Shown one piece after another: positions 34,381-45,590 of a DNA stretch of 64,000 nt. Within the stretch, counting starts at the first letter, position 1, and the number at the start of each line of letters is the position of its first letter. The stretch spans positions 503,745-567,744 of the forward strand of contig NZ_ARVW01000001.1 of assembly GCF_000384315.1 (NCBI RefSeq), written 5' to 3'. The position numbers and the translations under genes are program-made. Below the pieces are notes generated by a model. The model worked only from the letters and a program-made list of their open reading frames with translations. It did not search any database and was not told where the DNA came from. Source of the stretch: Amycolatopsis nigrescens CSC17Ta-90. Lineage in GTDB: Bacteria; Actinomycetota; Actinomycetes; Mycobacteriales; Pseudonocardiaceae.

Positions 34381-34878
34381 TCAGCGCCGGGGCTTGGGAC
34401 CCGCCTGGTCGGTGAGCATGCGCAGACCGCTGACCAGTCCGCCGACCAGGTCGCCTTCCTTGAAGGACGCGACCATGCTCATCACCGCCAGCTTGGAGCC
34501 GCGGTCGGCGATGCGCTGGTGCGCCTCGGTGCCGGTGACCACCTCGACCAGCCGCTCGCCGGGGGACACCGCGATCAGCACCGCGCGGGGCGCCGACTCG
34601 CCGATGGAGGCGTGCAGCTGCTCGGCCACCTCGCGGGAGTCCGAGCCCAGCTCGCCGAGGTAGATGCTGAAGTCCAGGCCGGACTCGCGGCTGGACAGGG
34701 TCAGCGCCTCGTCCAACCGGGCGAGCTGCACATCGCTGAATGGGCCGGATGGCTTGACGGGTTGGTACTCCTGGGCGATCGACGGCCGCCCGCTGGCGGT
34801 AATGACGCCGCCGGGGGGCAGGTCCTCCGCGGACAGCGCGGTCGCTCCGCCTCGATGGGTCAGTTCACCAGCTGCCAC
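34381..34878 (-). CDS. DUF5130 (TPM-like) domain protein
   Basis: 165 residues from a GTG at 34878 preceded by GGGAGG; the longer frame to 34947 lies inside the upstream gene. The pattern LPPGGVITASGRPS, then FSDVQLARLDEALTLSSRESGLDFSIYLGELG and VLIAVSPGERLVEVVTG is the actinobacterial DUF5130 family, related to TPM domains. Its function is unknown. The start overlaps the end of the CtaJ-like gene by 14 bp, so the pair is coupled. Confidence 0.75.
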   Translation of the reverse strand: MAAGELTHRGGATALSAEDLPPGGVITASGRPSIAQEYQPVKPSGPFSDVQLARLDEALTLSSRESGLDFSIYLGELGSDSREVAEQLHASIGESAPRAVLIAVSPGERLVEVVTGTEAHQRIADRGSKLAVMSMVASFKEGDLVGGLVSGLRMLTDQAGPKPRR

Positions 34879-35116
34879 GAGCGCCTCCCGCTGCCGTACC
34901 GGTGACGGCGCTCGCGCCGCCGGAGCTTTCCTGCCGATGCGTGTCACCGACGCCGTCCGGGTTCGCGCTCCACCACATCGGGGGGTGCTCCCACCGCTGC
35001 CCAGAGCGGTACCTGGGCGTGCCGGCGAATTTCGACCGCAACGTGAGCAGGCTGACCACTCCGTAGAGGCCCAGCGGGATCAGCGCGAAGACCAGGATCG
35101 TCTCGACCATGTTCAC
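34865..35116 (-). CDS. Small membrane protein, CtaJ-like (cytochrome aa3 oxidase accessory subunit)
   Basis: 83 residues starting with one membrane helix (MVETILVFALIPLGLYGVVSLLTL), then RSKFAGTPRYRSGQRWEHPPMWWSANPDG and a polar tail. The helix plus RSKFAGTPRYRxGxxWxHxPxWWxANP block matches the small protein named CtaJ in actinobacterial aa3-type oxidases, as I remember it. Start at GTG 35116 or ATG 35110. The symbol is withheld because I rely on memory of the family. Confidence 0.6.
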   Translation of the reverse strand: MNMVETILVFALIPLGLYGVVSLLTLRSKFAGTPRYRSGQRWEHPPMWWSANPDGVGDTHRQESSGGASAVTGTAAGGARGSW

Positions 35117-35390
35117 GCGCGCAGCCTATCGGATGCCCCTCGCACCCCGCTTAACGCGGGTCGGCCAGTCGGCCGTGCGAAGGGGACCGTCCGCCGAGTG
35201 CCACTGCGATGCTCGCGCGATGGGCCGAAGCAAGACGCGCGAAAGGTTGCAACTCAGCGTACAGGCGGCCGCACCGGTAGCTCCCGTCTTGTTAGCGGCG
35301 TGAAATCCTCGTAGCTTTTTCACCTGTACGGGCCTTGCGCCCTGGTCCCCAATCCCAATAAGTCACGCACCGGCCCCAGGAGGACATGTC

Positions 35391-35822
35391 ATGATCAGCG
35401 CCGCGACCCTCACCCAGCCGAGCATCGACCTTTTCGCATCACTCAGCGACACGGCCGGCCTGACCGACTTGACCGAAATGACCGCCCAGCGCGGCACCCG
35501 CGTCACGGCCGGTACCCGCGTCACCCGCGGCACCAGGGTCACCCGGGGTACACGGGTCACCGCCGGTACCCGCGTCACCTGTGGCACCAGGGTCACCGCG
35601 GGCACGCGCGTCACCGCCGGCACCAGGGTCACGGCAGGCACCAGGGTCACCGCGGGGACCAGGGTGACCAACGGCACTCGCGTCACCCGCGGCACCAGGG
35701 TCACCCGCGGCACGCGGGTCACGGCGGGCACTCGCGTCACCGCGGGCACCCGGGTGACCCGCGGTACCAGGGTCACCCGTGGCACCCGCGTCACCTGCGG
35801 AACTCGCGTCACGGCCGTCTGA
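35391..35822 (+). CDS. Repeat protein: 34-residue leader plus 18 perfect GTRVTx hexapeptides
   Basis: 143 residues. An AGGAGG site at 35378-35383 fixes the ATG. The first 34 residues (MISAATLTQPSIDLFASLSD ...) are non-repetitive with hydrophobic and acidic character. The remaining 108 are exactly 18 copies of GTRVTx, x being Ala (9), Arg (6), Cys (2) or Asn (1), then a final Val. Codons vary synonymously between repeats (CGC, CGG and AGG for Arg; GGC, GGT and GGG for Gly), which shows selection on this frame. In the antisense frame the CGC/AGG changes would alter residues. No family is recognised. Possibilities are a beta-solenoid or a repeat-core RiPP precursor; neither is proven. Confidence 0.75.
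   Translation: MISAATLTQPSIDLFASLSDTAGLTDLTEMTAQRGTRVTAGTRVTRGTRVTRGTRVTAGTRVTCGTRVTAGTRVTAGTRVTAGTRVTAGTRVTNGTRVTRGTRVTRGTRVTAGTRVTAGTRVTRGTRVTRGTRVTCGTRVTAV
35488..35820 (+). repeat. Tandem 18-bp repeat tract
   Basis: 18 consecutive 18-bp units encode GTRVTx. Units share the frame GGN-ACN-MGN-GTN-ACN-NNN but differ at many third positions, so the array is old rather than a recent slippage expansion. Confidence 0.9.
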
Positions 35823-35848
35823 GCGAACCCGCACGGACTCCTCGGCAT

Positions 35849-35872
35849 GCCCCGGCCCACCCGGGCCGGGGC
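35849..35872. terminator. 10-bp GC-rich hairpin between convergent genes
   Basis: GCCCCGGCCC (35849-35858) and GGGCCGGGGC (35863-35872) with loop ACCC, 27 bp after the repeat-protein stop and 40 bp before the HNH gene stop. It can terminate both. Confidence 0.7.
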
Positions 35873-35912
35873 GCCGTTATGCCCAGGCTTCCCCGCCTTC
35901 CCCGCGTTCCGC

Positions 35913-36668
<756 letters not shown>

Positions 36669-36702
36669 AGATCACACCCGAAAAGCACGCCTGTTAGTAG
36701 AC

Positions 36703-37758
36703 GTGTCACATGACGCCCAGGTGAACGCACTGGGCGAGGACGAACCGAAGGGACCGCGCTCCACAGTGAACCAGCTGCTCAGCGAACCACCGGCGTGCAT
36801 CAGGGAAACGGGGACCTGGTGCCAGCAGGTGTACGACATCACCGGCAACGACTGGCTGGCCGCCTCGGCGGGCTGGCTGGTCGCCAAACCGGTGAAGATC
36901 CTGATCATCCTGGTGATCGCGTTCGTGATCCGGGTGCTGGTCCGCAAGCTGATCGACCGGGTCACCACCATCCCGAGCGGCAACGGCCGCAAGCTGCCCG
37001 CCCTGCTGCGCCCGTTGCGGGAACGCGCGCCGGACGTGCTCGGACCGATGGTCGTGGAACGGCGGCGCCAGCGCGCCACGACGATCGGCTCGGTGCTCAA
37101 GTCGATGAGCACCTTCCTGATCTACGGCCTCGCCTTCATCCAGGTGCTCGGCGAGGTCGGCATCAACCTCGGCCCGATCATCGCCTCCGCCGGCATCGTC
37201 GGGGTCGCGCTCGGGTTCGGCGCGCAGAACCTGGTGAAGGACTTCCTTTCCGGCATGTTCATGATGCTTGAAGACCAGTACGGCGTCGGCGACGTGGTGG
37301 ACGTGGGCGAGGCCAGCGGCACCGTGGAGGCGGTCGGGCTGCGGATCACCACGCTGCGCGACATCAACGGCACCGTCTGGTACGTGCGCAACGGCGAGAT
37401 ACTCCGCGTCGGCAACTCGAGCCAGGGTTTCGCGGTGGCACTGGTGGACGTCCCGCTGACCTACAACGCGGATGTGGACCGGGCCACCGAGGTGATCGCC
37501 GAAGCCGCGGCCGCGGCGGCCGACGTCGAGCCGATGTCGGCGAACGTGCTGGAGCCGCCGGAGGTGCTCGGGGTGGAAAGCGTGACCCCGGAAGGCATCC
37601 AGATCCGGCTCACGGTCAAGGTTCGGCCCGGCAAGCAGTGGGCGGTCCAGCGGGCGCTGCGGGCGCGGATCATCGCGTCGCTGGAGGACGCCGGCTTCGA
37701 ACCGCCGCTCGGCCGGTTCTTCGGCTCGTCCCAGAACACCCCGCCGGCCGGTGGCTGA
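36703..37758 (+). CDS. MscS-family mechanosensitive ion channel
   Basis: 351 residues. Membrane segments are KPVKILIILVIAFVIRVLV (about 65-85), the MSTFLIYGLAFIQVLGEVGI segment, and the pore-lining helix GPIIASAGIVGVALGFGAQNLVKDFLSGMFMMLEDQYGVGD (about 152-195), whose Gly/Ala pattern is diagnostic. The beta domain (VVDVGEASGTVEAVGLRITTLRDINGTVWYVRNGEI) follows. It releases solutes on osmotic downshock. The GTG at 36703 or 36721 may be the start. Divergent from the HNH gene. Confidence 0.93.
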   Translation: MSHDAQVNALGEDEPKGPRSTVNQLLSEPPACIRETGTWCQQVYDITGNDWLAASAGWLVAKPVKILIILVIAFVIRVLVRKLIDRVTTIPSGNGRKLPALLRPLRERAPDVLGPMVVERRRQRATTIGSVLKSMSTFLIYGLAFIQVLGEVGINLGPIIASAGIVGVALGFGAQNLVKDFLSGMFMMLEDQYGVGDVVDVGEASGTVEAVGLRITTLRDINGTVWYVRNGEILRVGNSSQGFAVALVDVPLTYNADVDRATEVIAEAAAAAADVEPMSANVLEPPEVLGVESVTPEGIQIRLTVKVRPGKQWAVQRALRARIIASLEDAGFEPPLGRFFGSSQNTPPAGG

Positions 37759-37800
37759 CCGGCCGGCGCACGGACCCAGCGTGAGCACAGGCAAGATGGA

Positions 37801-38214
37801 GTGGTGGCAGACGTGAGCAGCCAGCCGGAACCGGCCGACCCGCAGACCTTCTACGCGGCGGTCGGCGGTGAACCGACCTTCCGCAAGATCGTCGGGAAGT
37901 TCTACGAAGAGGTGGCGAAGGACGAGCTGCTGCGGCCGCTCTACCCGGAGGAGGACCTCGGGCCGGCCGAAGAACGGCTGCGGCTGTTCCTCATCCAGTA
38001 CTGGGGCGGCCCGCACACCTACTCCGACCAGCGCGGCCATCCGCGGCTGCGGATGCGGCACGCGCCGTTCAAGGTGGGCCCGTTCGAGCGGGACGCCTGG
38101 CTGCGCGCGATGCGGATCGCGGTGGACGAGGCGCGGCTGGACGAGCCCTACCGCCAGCAGCTGTGGAACTACCTGGAGATGGCCGCGCACAGCATGCTCA
38201 ACAGCTTCGAGTAG
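37801..38214 (+). CDS. glbO: Group II truncated haemoglobin
   Basis: 137 residues with the trHbO pattern: [34 protein letters not shown], the [25 protein letters not shown] block (proximal His in MRHAPF, Trp/Tyr of the distal pocket in QYWGG and TYS), and [13 protein letters not shown] at the end. Group II globins handle O2 and NO at low levels. GTG codons at 37801, 37804 and 37813 compete as start; GGAG is just upstream of the first. Confidence 0.92.
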   Translation: MVADVSSQPEPADPQTFYAAVGGEPTFRKIVGKFYEEVAKDELLRPLYPEEDLGPAEERLRLFLIQYWGGPHTYSDQRGHPRLRMRHAPFKVGPFERDAWLRAMRIAVDEARLDEPYRQQLWNYLEMAAHSMLNSFE

Positions 38215-38286
38215 GACCGGTCACAGAAGCGATAAATCGGCCCCGCACTTCTTCACGCGCTGTAGCCGAACTGACAGGATGCCCCC

Positions 38287-39873
38287 GTGCGAAGAGCCGC
38301 CGGCGCCCGGAATCCGGACGAGTCCCCCTGGTGGCACGACGCCGTCTTCTACCAGATCTACGTCCGCTCGTTCGCGGACTCCGACGGCGACGGAATCGGT
38401 GACCTGGAAGGGATTCGGGCCCGGCTCGGCTATCTGGAACTGCTCGGAGTGGACGCGCTGTGGCTGACCCCGTTCTACCGCTCCCCGATGGCCGACCACG
38501 GCTACGACATCGCGGACCCGCGCGACGTCGACCCGCTTTTCGGTGATCTGGCAGGCTTCGACGCGCTGCTCGCGGACGCGCACGCACGCGGCATCCGGCT
38601 GACCGTGGACCTGGTGCCCAACCACACCAGCGACCGGCACGAGTGGTTCCAGGCCGCGCTGCGCGCCCCGCGCGGCAGCCGCGAGCGGGAGCGCTACCAC
38701 TTCCGCGACGGTCTCGGCACCACCGGTGACCATCCGCCGAACAACTGGGTCAGCACCTTCGGCGGCCCGGCTTGGACCAGGGTCGCGGACGGGCAGTGGT
38801 ACCTGCACCTGTTCGCCCCGGAGCAGCCGGACCTGAACTGGGCCAACGCCGAGGTGCACGCGGACCTCGAGCGCACCATCCGGTTCTGGCTGGACCGCGG
38901 GGTGGACGGCTTCCGGATCGACGTGGCGCACGGGATGGCGAAGCCGCCGGGCCTGCCGGACATGGACCACGGGGCGAAGCCTCCCGAGGGTGCCCTGTTC
39001 GACATCCGGTTCGACCCCCGCTTCGACAACGACGGCGTGCACGAGATCCACCAACGGATCCGCAAGGTGCTCGACGAGTACCCCGGGGTGATGGCGACCG
39101 GCGAGGTCTGGGTGACCGACGAGGCGCGGCTGGCCCGCTACCTCCGCCCGGACGAGCTGCACCTGGCCTTCGACTTCCGGCTGATCCTCACCCACTTCGA
39201 CGCGGACGCGCTGCGCGGGGCGATCGACCGCTCGCTGGCGGTGGCCGCCGGTGCCGGTGCGCCGGCGACCTGGACGCTGTCCAACCACGATCTGTGGCGG
39301 CAGGTCAGCCGCTACGGCGGCGGCGCGCAGGGGGTGCGGCGGGCGCGGGCGATGGCGCTGGTCGAACTGGCCCTGCCCGGCGCGGTCTACCTGTACAACG
39401 GGGAAGAGCTCGGCCTCGGCACCGTCGAGGTGCCGCCGGAGGCGATGGCGGACCCGCGTGCGCACAGCACCGGCGCGCAGCACAGCCGCGACGGCTCCAG
39501 GGTGCCGTTGCCCTGGGAGGGCGACGAACCGCCGTATGCCTTCTCCGACAACGCGGACACCTGGCTGCCGATGCCCGCGGACTGGGCAGGGCTGACCGTC
39601 GAGGCGCAGCTCGAGGACACCGGTTCCACGCTCTCGCTGTACCGGCAGGCACTGGAACTGCGTCAGCGGCATCCGGCCTTCGAAGGCACCGAGCTGGAGT
39701 GGTACGGCGCACCGGCCGGCTGTTTCGCGTTCCGCCGCGCGCCGGGCGGCCTGATCTGCGTGCTCAACACGTCCGCTTCGCCGATCGCGATGCCGCCGGG
39801 TGGTGTGCTGCTGGCCAGCGCCGAGCTGGTGGACGCCAAGCTGCCGCCGGACGCGGCCGCCTGGCTGGTCTGA
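38287..39873 (+). CDS. GH13 alpha-glucosidase
   Basis: 528 residues starting with the GH13 signature WWHDAVFYQIYVRSFADSDGDGIGDL. Catalytic residues are Asp212 (GFRIDVAHG), Glu273 (ATGEVWV) and Asp336 (SNHD). The DLVPNHTS motif lies near 108. It is cytosolic (no signal peptide), so it likely acts on internal alpha-glucosides such as maltose, trehalose-derived or short oligosaccharides. Starts at a GTG 72 bp after glbO. A perfect terminator follows. Confidence 0.93.
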   Translation: MRRAAGARNPDESPWWHDAVFYQIYVRSFADSDGDGIGDLEGIRARLGYLELLGVDALWLTPFYRSPMADHGYDIADPRDVDPLFGDLAGFDALLADAHARGIRLTVDLVPNHTSDRHEWFQAALRAPRGSRERERYHFRDGLGTTGDHPPNNWVSTFGGPAWTRVADGQWYLHLFAPEQPDLNWANAEVHADLERTIRFWLDRGVDGFRIDVAHGMAKPPGLPDMDHGAKPPEGALFDIRFDPRFDNDGVHEIHQRIRKVLDEYPGVMATGEVWVTDEARLARYLRPDELHLAFDFRLILTHFDADALRGAIDRSLAVAAGAGAPATWTLSNHDLWRQVSRYGGGAQGVRRARAMALVELALPGAVYLYNGEELGLGTVEVPPEAMADPRAHSTGAQHSRDGSRVPLPWEGDEPPYAFSDNADTWLPMPADWAGLTVEAQLEDTGSTLSLYRQALELRQRHPAFEGTELEWYGAPAGCFAFRRAPGGLICVLNTSASPIAMPPGGVLLASAELVDAKLPPDAAAWLV

Positions 39874-39884
39874 GCTTCCCCAGT

Positions 39885-39922
39885 CACTCCGAGCCCCACC
39901 TCGGCGGGCGGGGCTCGGAGTG
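39885..39922. terminator. 13-bp perfect hairpin between convergent genes
   Basis: CACTCCGAGCCCC (39885-39897) and GGGGCTCGGAGTG (39910-39922), between the glucosidase stop (39873) and the LVIVD-protein stop (39946). Confidence 0.8.
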
Positions 39923-39945
39923 CCCGATCGTCGAACTCCTTGGGC

Positions 39946-41400
<1,455 letters not shown>

Positions 41401-41541
41401 GGCAAGGACTCCTCTCGCCCCAGAGTTGACCATGACTTTAAGGCCGCTTTGGCTGTCCGGATAGCGACGAAAGGCGGGTACCACCCCTTGGTACCGGGTC
41501 CGATGTTGACTTGACCGGCGGCAAGGCTGTTCGCTGGCGCG

Positions 41542-42192
41542 ATGAGGTTCTGGGTGGCCGCCTGCTCGGCCGTGCTGCTGGGCGTCGTGCTGTCCGGGTG
41601 CTCCGGCGAGCCCGCCGGGCCGCCGGAACAGCAGGCGCCGGTGATCGTTCCGGGCGCGCCCGGCGAGGAGGGCACGGTGCTGCCCGACGGCAAGGCCGCC
41701 GAGCAGCGGCCGGCGGACCTGCCCAACGAGGTGGACGTCGAGTACCTCACCATGATGATCCCGCACCACCAGCAGGCCGTGGTGATGACCGATCTGGTCG
41801 GCGGCCGGGCGCAGGACGAGCAGGTGCGGGCGATCGCGGACCGGATCGCGGTCTCCCAGGGCGCCGAGATCACCATGATGAGCACCTGGCTTTCCCAGCA
41901 CGGAAAACCGGTGCCGGGCACCGGGCACGACCACGGCGGCGGCCATGATCATTCGACCATGCCGGGAATGGCCACCCCGGCCCAGCTCGACGCTTTGCGC
42001 GCGGCCACCGGCCGCGATTTCGACCGACAGTTCCTGGACCTGATGATCCATCACCACGAGGGCGCGGTGACCATGGCCGAGCGGCAGCTCGCCGGTGGAG
42101 TGCAGACCAGGGCCCAGGAAATGGCCCAGGACGTCCTCACCGGACAGCGCGCCGAAATTGAACGCATGCACGCCCTGCGCGCGAAGTTGTAA
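41542..42192 (+). CDS. DUF305 lipoprotein with His/Met-rich metal-binding segments
   Basis: 216 residues with a lipobox (VVLSGC|SGE, Cys20), so it is anchored outside the membrane. Two DUF305 halves are seen: YLTMMIPHHQQAVVM and FLDLMIHHHEGAVTMA, each with an H-H pair and nearby Met. Between them lies GHDHGGGHDHSTMPGM. These residues suggest copper or other metal binding (inference). It shares a 141-bp divergent region with the LVIVD-repeat gene. Confidence 0.88.
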   Translation: MRFWVAACSAVLLGVVLSGCSGEPAGPPEQQAPVIVPGAPGEEGTVLPDGKAAEQRPADLPNEVDVEYLTMMIPHHQQAVVMTDLVGGRAQDEQVRAIADRIAVSQGAEITMMSTWLSQHGKPVPGTGHDHGGGHDHSTMPGMATPAQLDALRAATGRDFDRQFLDLMIHHHEGAVTMAERQLAGGVQTRAQEMAQDVLTGQRAEIERMHALRAKL

Positions 42193-42307
42193 ATGTTATA
42201 GCAGTTTTCCGCTGTTAACTGTTAATGATTTAAAACCGTTCTGCGCGCACACTTCCCGATTTACGCTCGGTGCACATTCCACTTCTGGCATGGAAAGGAA
42301 ACCGAGC

Positions 42308-43489
42308 ATGCGAAAACACGGCAAGACGCTCTCCCTGTTCGCCGTGGCGGTGCTGACCCCGGCCGTGGTGCTCCAGCCGGCCGGATACGCCTCGGCGGCG
42401 GACGGTCCCCCGGCCGCCGTAGTCGACGGGCTGGTCAGGGACCTGGGGCTCAGCCCCGCCCAGGCCGGTGACAGACTGGCACAGCAGGACGCCGCGCAGG
42501 CGGCCGCGCGGGAACTCGGCGCGTCCACCGGCGAGGGCCGCTGGTTCGACGAGCGGACCGGGAAACTCGCCGTCGCGGTCACCGACCAGGCCACCGCGGA
42601 CCGGGTGCGGGCGGCCGGTGCGGAGGCGGTGCCGGTCGGCCGCGACCGGCACGAGCTCGACCGGCTGACCGCGGCGGTCGCCGCACTGGCCGCCGACGGC
42701 GCCTCCGGGGCGACCGGGTGGGGTGTGCATCCGGAGTCCAACAGCGTGCTGGTCAGGGTCGTGCCCGCGGCGGGCACCGAACGCTTCCTGGCCGGGATCA
42801 CCGCGCTCGGCCAGGGGGTGCGGGTCGAGCGGGCGGACTCGGCGCCGGTGCGCCAGGCCGGTGACGCGCGGCCGGGCGATCCTTGGTGGCCGGGCGGCGA
42901 GTCCAACTGCTCGATCGGCTTTCCCGCGACGGATTCGGGCGGCGGCAAGCATTTCGTCACCGCCGGGCACTGCACGAACGACGCCGACCAGCCGGCGTAC
43001 GGCCAGGCGAACCAGCAGAACCGGCTCGGCACGTCCAATGTGGATGGTCAGCACAGCGTGAACGCCAGGGAGGGCGACATGGGCGTGGTCGCGGTGACCG
43101 AGCCCGGCTGGGAGCTGTCCGCCTCGGTGAACACCTGGGGCGGCCCGGCGGTGACCGTTGCCGGCGCCACCGAGCCGCTGGTGAACCAGGCGGTGTGCCA
43201 TTCCGGCAACACCTCGAAATGGCAGTGCGGCAAGGTGACCGCGGTGAACCAGACGATCGACTACGGCAGCGTGGTGATCGAAGGCCTGAGCACCACCACC
43301 GCCTGCTCGCTCGGCGGGGACTCCGGCGGCGCCTGGCTGGCCGGGGACGAGGCGGTCGGCCTGCATTCTGGCGGCCAGTCCTCGTGCAGCCCCGGCGGCG
43401 CGGACGACCAGTCGATCTTCCAGCCGGTGACCGAGGCATTGAGTAAATGGTCACTCAGTCTCTACACGGGAGCGAGTTCGGTCGACTAG
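42308..43489 (+). CDS. Secreted S1-family (alpha-lytic-type) serine protease
   Basis: 393 residues from the ATG at 42308 (AAAGGAAA upstream). A signal peptide (to about residue 31) and a pro-region of about 160 residues precede the protease domain. Catalytic residues are His221 (TAGHC), Asp257 (EGDMGVV) and Ser339 (GGDSGGAW). Three Cys pairs fit the streptogrisin/alpha-lytic family. Such proteases are exported as zymogens whose pro-region acts as folding chaperone. Confidence 0.93.
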   Translation: MRKHGKTLSLFAVAVLTPAVVLQPAGYASAADGPPAAVVDGLVRDLGLSPAQAGDRLAQQDAAQAAARELGASTGEGRWFDERTGKLAVAVTDQATADRVRAAGAEAVPVGRDRHELDRLTAAVAALAADGASGATGWGVHPESNSVLVRVVPAAGTERFLAGITALGQGVRVERADSAPVRQAGDARPGDPWWPGGESNCSIGFPATDSGGGKHFVTAGHCTNDADQPAYGQANQQNRLGTSNVDGQHSVNAREGDMGVVAVTEPGWELSASVNTWGGPAVTVAGATEPLVNQAVCHSGNTSKWQCGKVTAVNQTIDYGSVVIEGLSTTTACSLGGDSGGAWLAGDEAVGLHSGGQSSCSPGGADDQSIFQPVTEALSKWSLSLYTGASSVD

Positions 43490-43506
43490 CCATTCACCGA
43501 ATGGCG

Positions 43507-43577
43507 TCGTGAGTGAAAAGTGTTTGCCCCGGGTGCGGGTGTCCCGCAAGAGCACCGGCAACACTTTTCACTCACGA
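43507..43577. terminator. Long hairpin between convergent genes; dispersed repeat copy 2
   Basis: Arms TCGTGAGTGAAAAGTGTT (43507-43524) and its complement (43560-43577). They match the outer 18 bp of the hairpin at 27924-27967. Here the loop is longer (about 35 bp) and itself GC-rich. It separates the S1 protease gene from the NmrA-like gene. Confidence 0.8.
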
Positions 43578-44426
43578 GGTGAAGGCGCTGGCATGGTCGC
43601 TCACCCATTCCGCGAAACCGCGCGCGGGGCGGCCGAGGATCTTCTCCACCTCGCCGCTGACCTGCGCCGGCCGCCCGCCTTCCCGGACATACCTGGCCAT
43701 CAGCGCCTTGACGAACGGCTCCGGATGGCCGTTGCGCACCATCGCGGACAGCACCACCTCCGGCGGGATCTCCTGATAGCTCAGCGTCCTGCCAAGCACG
43801 TGGCCGATGACGGCGATCATCTCCTCGTGGGTGAGCGAGTGCGGGCCGGTCAGCACCGGCCGCCTGCCCAGCAGCTCGTCACCGAGCAGCGCGCGGACCG
43901 CGACCGCGGCCAGATCGCCTTCGTGCAGCGGCGCTTCGGCGAAGGTCGCGTAGGGCCCGCGGATGACATCGCCGGCGCGGATCTGGGCGCCCCACATGCG
44001 CAGGGAGTTGCCGGCGAAGGCACCGGCCCGCAGGCTCACCCACTCCAGGCCGCTGCCGACGGCCGCCGCCTCGGCCTCCTTGTTCCGGTCCCCGGCGAAG
44101 CGGGACGGCTGTGCGTCGAGCTCGTCGTCGACGTTCATCGCGGACAGCGCCACCACCCGCCGCACCCCGTTTTCCCTTGCCAGCGCCACCACCTCGCCGG
44201 CACGCTCCGCCACCGCACGGGGATGCAGGAACAGTGCCGTGACGCCGCGGAAATGACGCTCGATCGTGCCGGGCCGCGCCGGATCGCCCACCACGGTCTC
44301 GACCTCGGCGGGCAGCGCTGCCGCCGCCGGGTCGCGAGTGACAGCGCGAACCTCGGCACCTTCGGCGGCGAGCCGATCGACCAGCAGGCGTCCGACCCCA
44401 CCGCTCGCTCCGGTAACCAGGATCAT
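43572..44426 (-). CDS. NmrA-like NAD(P)-binding protein
   Basis: 284 residues from the ATG at 44426 (GGAGGG upstream). The Rossmann start MILVTGASGGVGRLLVDRL carries the G-x-x-G-x-x-G loop. The SDR active-site Tyr is not obvious, which fits the NmrA/atypical SDR group that bind NAD(P) as redox sensors or quinone reductases. A 7-bp palindrome near the promoter may be its operator. Confidence 0.85.
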   Translation of the reverse strand: MILVTGASGGVGRLLVDRLAAEGAEVRAVTRDPAAAALPAEVETVVGDPARPGTIERHFRGVTALFLHPRAVAERAGEVVALARENGVRRVVALSAMNVDDELDAQPSRFAGDRNKEAEAAAVGSGLEWVSLRAGAFAGNSLRMWGAQIRAGDVIRGPYATFAEAPLHEGDLAAVAVRALLGDELLGRRPVLTGPHSLTHEEMIAVIGHVLGRTLSYQEIPPEVVLSAMVRNGHPEPFVKALMARYVREGGRPAQVSGEVEKILGRPARGFAEWVSDHASAFTS

Positions 44427-44453
44427 GGCGAACCCTCCAGCATTTGCTTGCAC

Positions 44454-44484
44454 CTCGTATAGTACAGACAACGTATCATACGAG
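44454..44484. promoter_or_regulatory. Palindromic candidate operator upstream of the NmrA-like gene
   Basis: CTCGTAT (44454-44460) and ATACGAG (44478-44484) form a perfect inverted repeat 24 bp centre to centre, in the AT-rich promoter region of the leftward gene. Short -10-like TATACG and TATGAT sequences overlap it. No divergent regulator binds here obviously. Confidence 0.4.
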
Positions 44485-44536
44485 TTTCATAGCAAATCTG
44501 CCGCGAACGCCGCCACGGCGCGAATCGTGAAAGGAG

Positions 44537-45487
44537 CTAGGCGTCCCAGTCCCAGCGAAACCCGTAGCAACCCGGGCCGAAGCTCAGTGCCACCGAGTGC
44601 ATCGAGCAGTCGCCGCCCAGCACCGCCTCGCGCACCTCCTCCGACTTGCCGTCGAGCCGCGAGTAGGACGCGCAGGACGCCGGAACCGCGGCCGGATCGA
44701 AGCACACCTCCAGCACGTACTCGCGCACCGGCAGCCGGAACTTGCGCTCGTAGTTGGTCGCCAGCGGGTACGGCGCCCGGTTCACCAGCTCGTGCTCGAT
44801 GACCACGGTCTCCCCGCGCCGCAGCGGCCGGTCGAACAGCAGCTCGGCGACCAGCAGCCCATCGGCGGGCCTGGCCACGGTGCGGCCGAGGCGGCAGTGC
44901 CGCAGCGCGTGGATCTCCGGCACCGGCCGGTCGTGCTCGTCCAGGTGCACGATGACCACCCACCGGTCGGGCCCGTCCGCCTCGGCGCGCAGCACCTGCC
45001 GTGACGCGAAGCAGCGCTCGCCGCGCTCCGGCCCGACGATGACCCGGTCGTGCTGGCTGATCCTGGTCAGCCGCTCGTCCCAGCGGGTGTCCACCTCGCT
45101 GACCGCGTCCTCGACCCGGTCCGGACGCGGCCAGAGCGCGCACAGGTCCGGCCGGGTGGCGGCGGTGTTCAGCCAGCGCCCGCGCCGCCGCGGCGGGGGC
45201 AGCAGGGCGGCCAGCGCACCGGACGGCACGCCGAGCAGTTCCTCCAGCCTGCTCAGCGTGAGCAGCGAGTCATGGCGCTCGGGACGGCTGCGGCCGGTCT
45301 GCCAATAGCTCAGGGTGGCCAGGCTGATCGAGAACCCGTCGGCGGCCAGCCGCTGCTGGAGGCGTTCGAGGCCGAGTCCCCTGACCCGGATGGCGGCACG
45401 GAACGCGACCTCGAACGGGCCGGTCCGGAGCAGCCGCTCGAGGTCGTGGTGCTCGGCGCCGGCCAGGTCGTGCAACCGAACGGACAT
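44537..45487 (-). CDS. HTH (XRE-type) protein with uncharacterised C-terminal domain
   Basis: 316 residues from the ATG at 45487 (GAGGAG upstream). The N-terminal 90 residues contain an XRE-like HTH (LERLQQRLAADGFSISLATLSYWQTGRSRPERH). The rest is a beta-rich domain I do not recognise, with VIVHLDEHDRPVPE and VVIEHELVNRAPYP. It may sense a ligand. It diverges from the small acidic-protein gene only in function; both read leftward. Confidence 0.65.
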   Translation of the reverse strand: MSVRLHDLAGAEHHDLERLLRTGPFEVAFRAAIRVRGLGLERLQQRLAADGFSISLATLSYWQTGRSRPERHDSLLTLSRLEELLGVPSGALAALLPPPRRRGRWLNTAATRPDLCALWPRPDRVEDAVSEVDTRWDERLTRISQHDRVIVGPERGERCFASRQVLRAEADGPDRWVVIVHLDEHDRPVPEIHALRHCRLGRTVARPADGLLVAELLFDRPLRRGETVVIEHELVNRAPYPLATNYERKFRLPVREYVLEVCFDPAAVPASCASYSRLDGKSEEVREAVLGGDCSMHSVALSFGPGCYGFRWDWDA

Positions 45488-45590
45488 GGTCACTCCTCGT
45501 TACGAGCACTACATCTGGCCGACGATAGGTGCTCGAACGAGAGTTATGCAGGGCCGTTGGTACCGCTCGCGCGCAAGTTAAAAGTGAAAC

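Noticed and set aside
35488..35820. CRISPR array
   Set aside because: The 18-bp units abut without spacers and form part of an open reading frame.
35363..35860. Antisense frame over the hexapeptide repeat, translating as VTRVPx repeats
   Set aside because: CGC to AGG changes are silent in the forward frame but would give Arg-Leu changes here, and only the forward frame has AGGAGG at a start codon.
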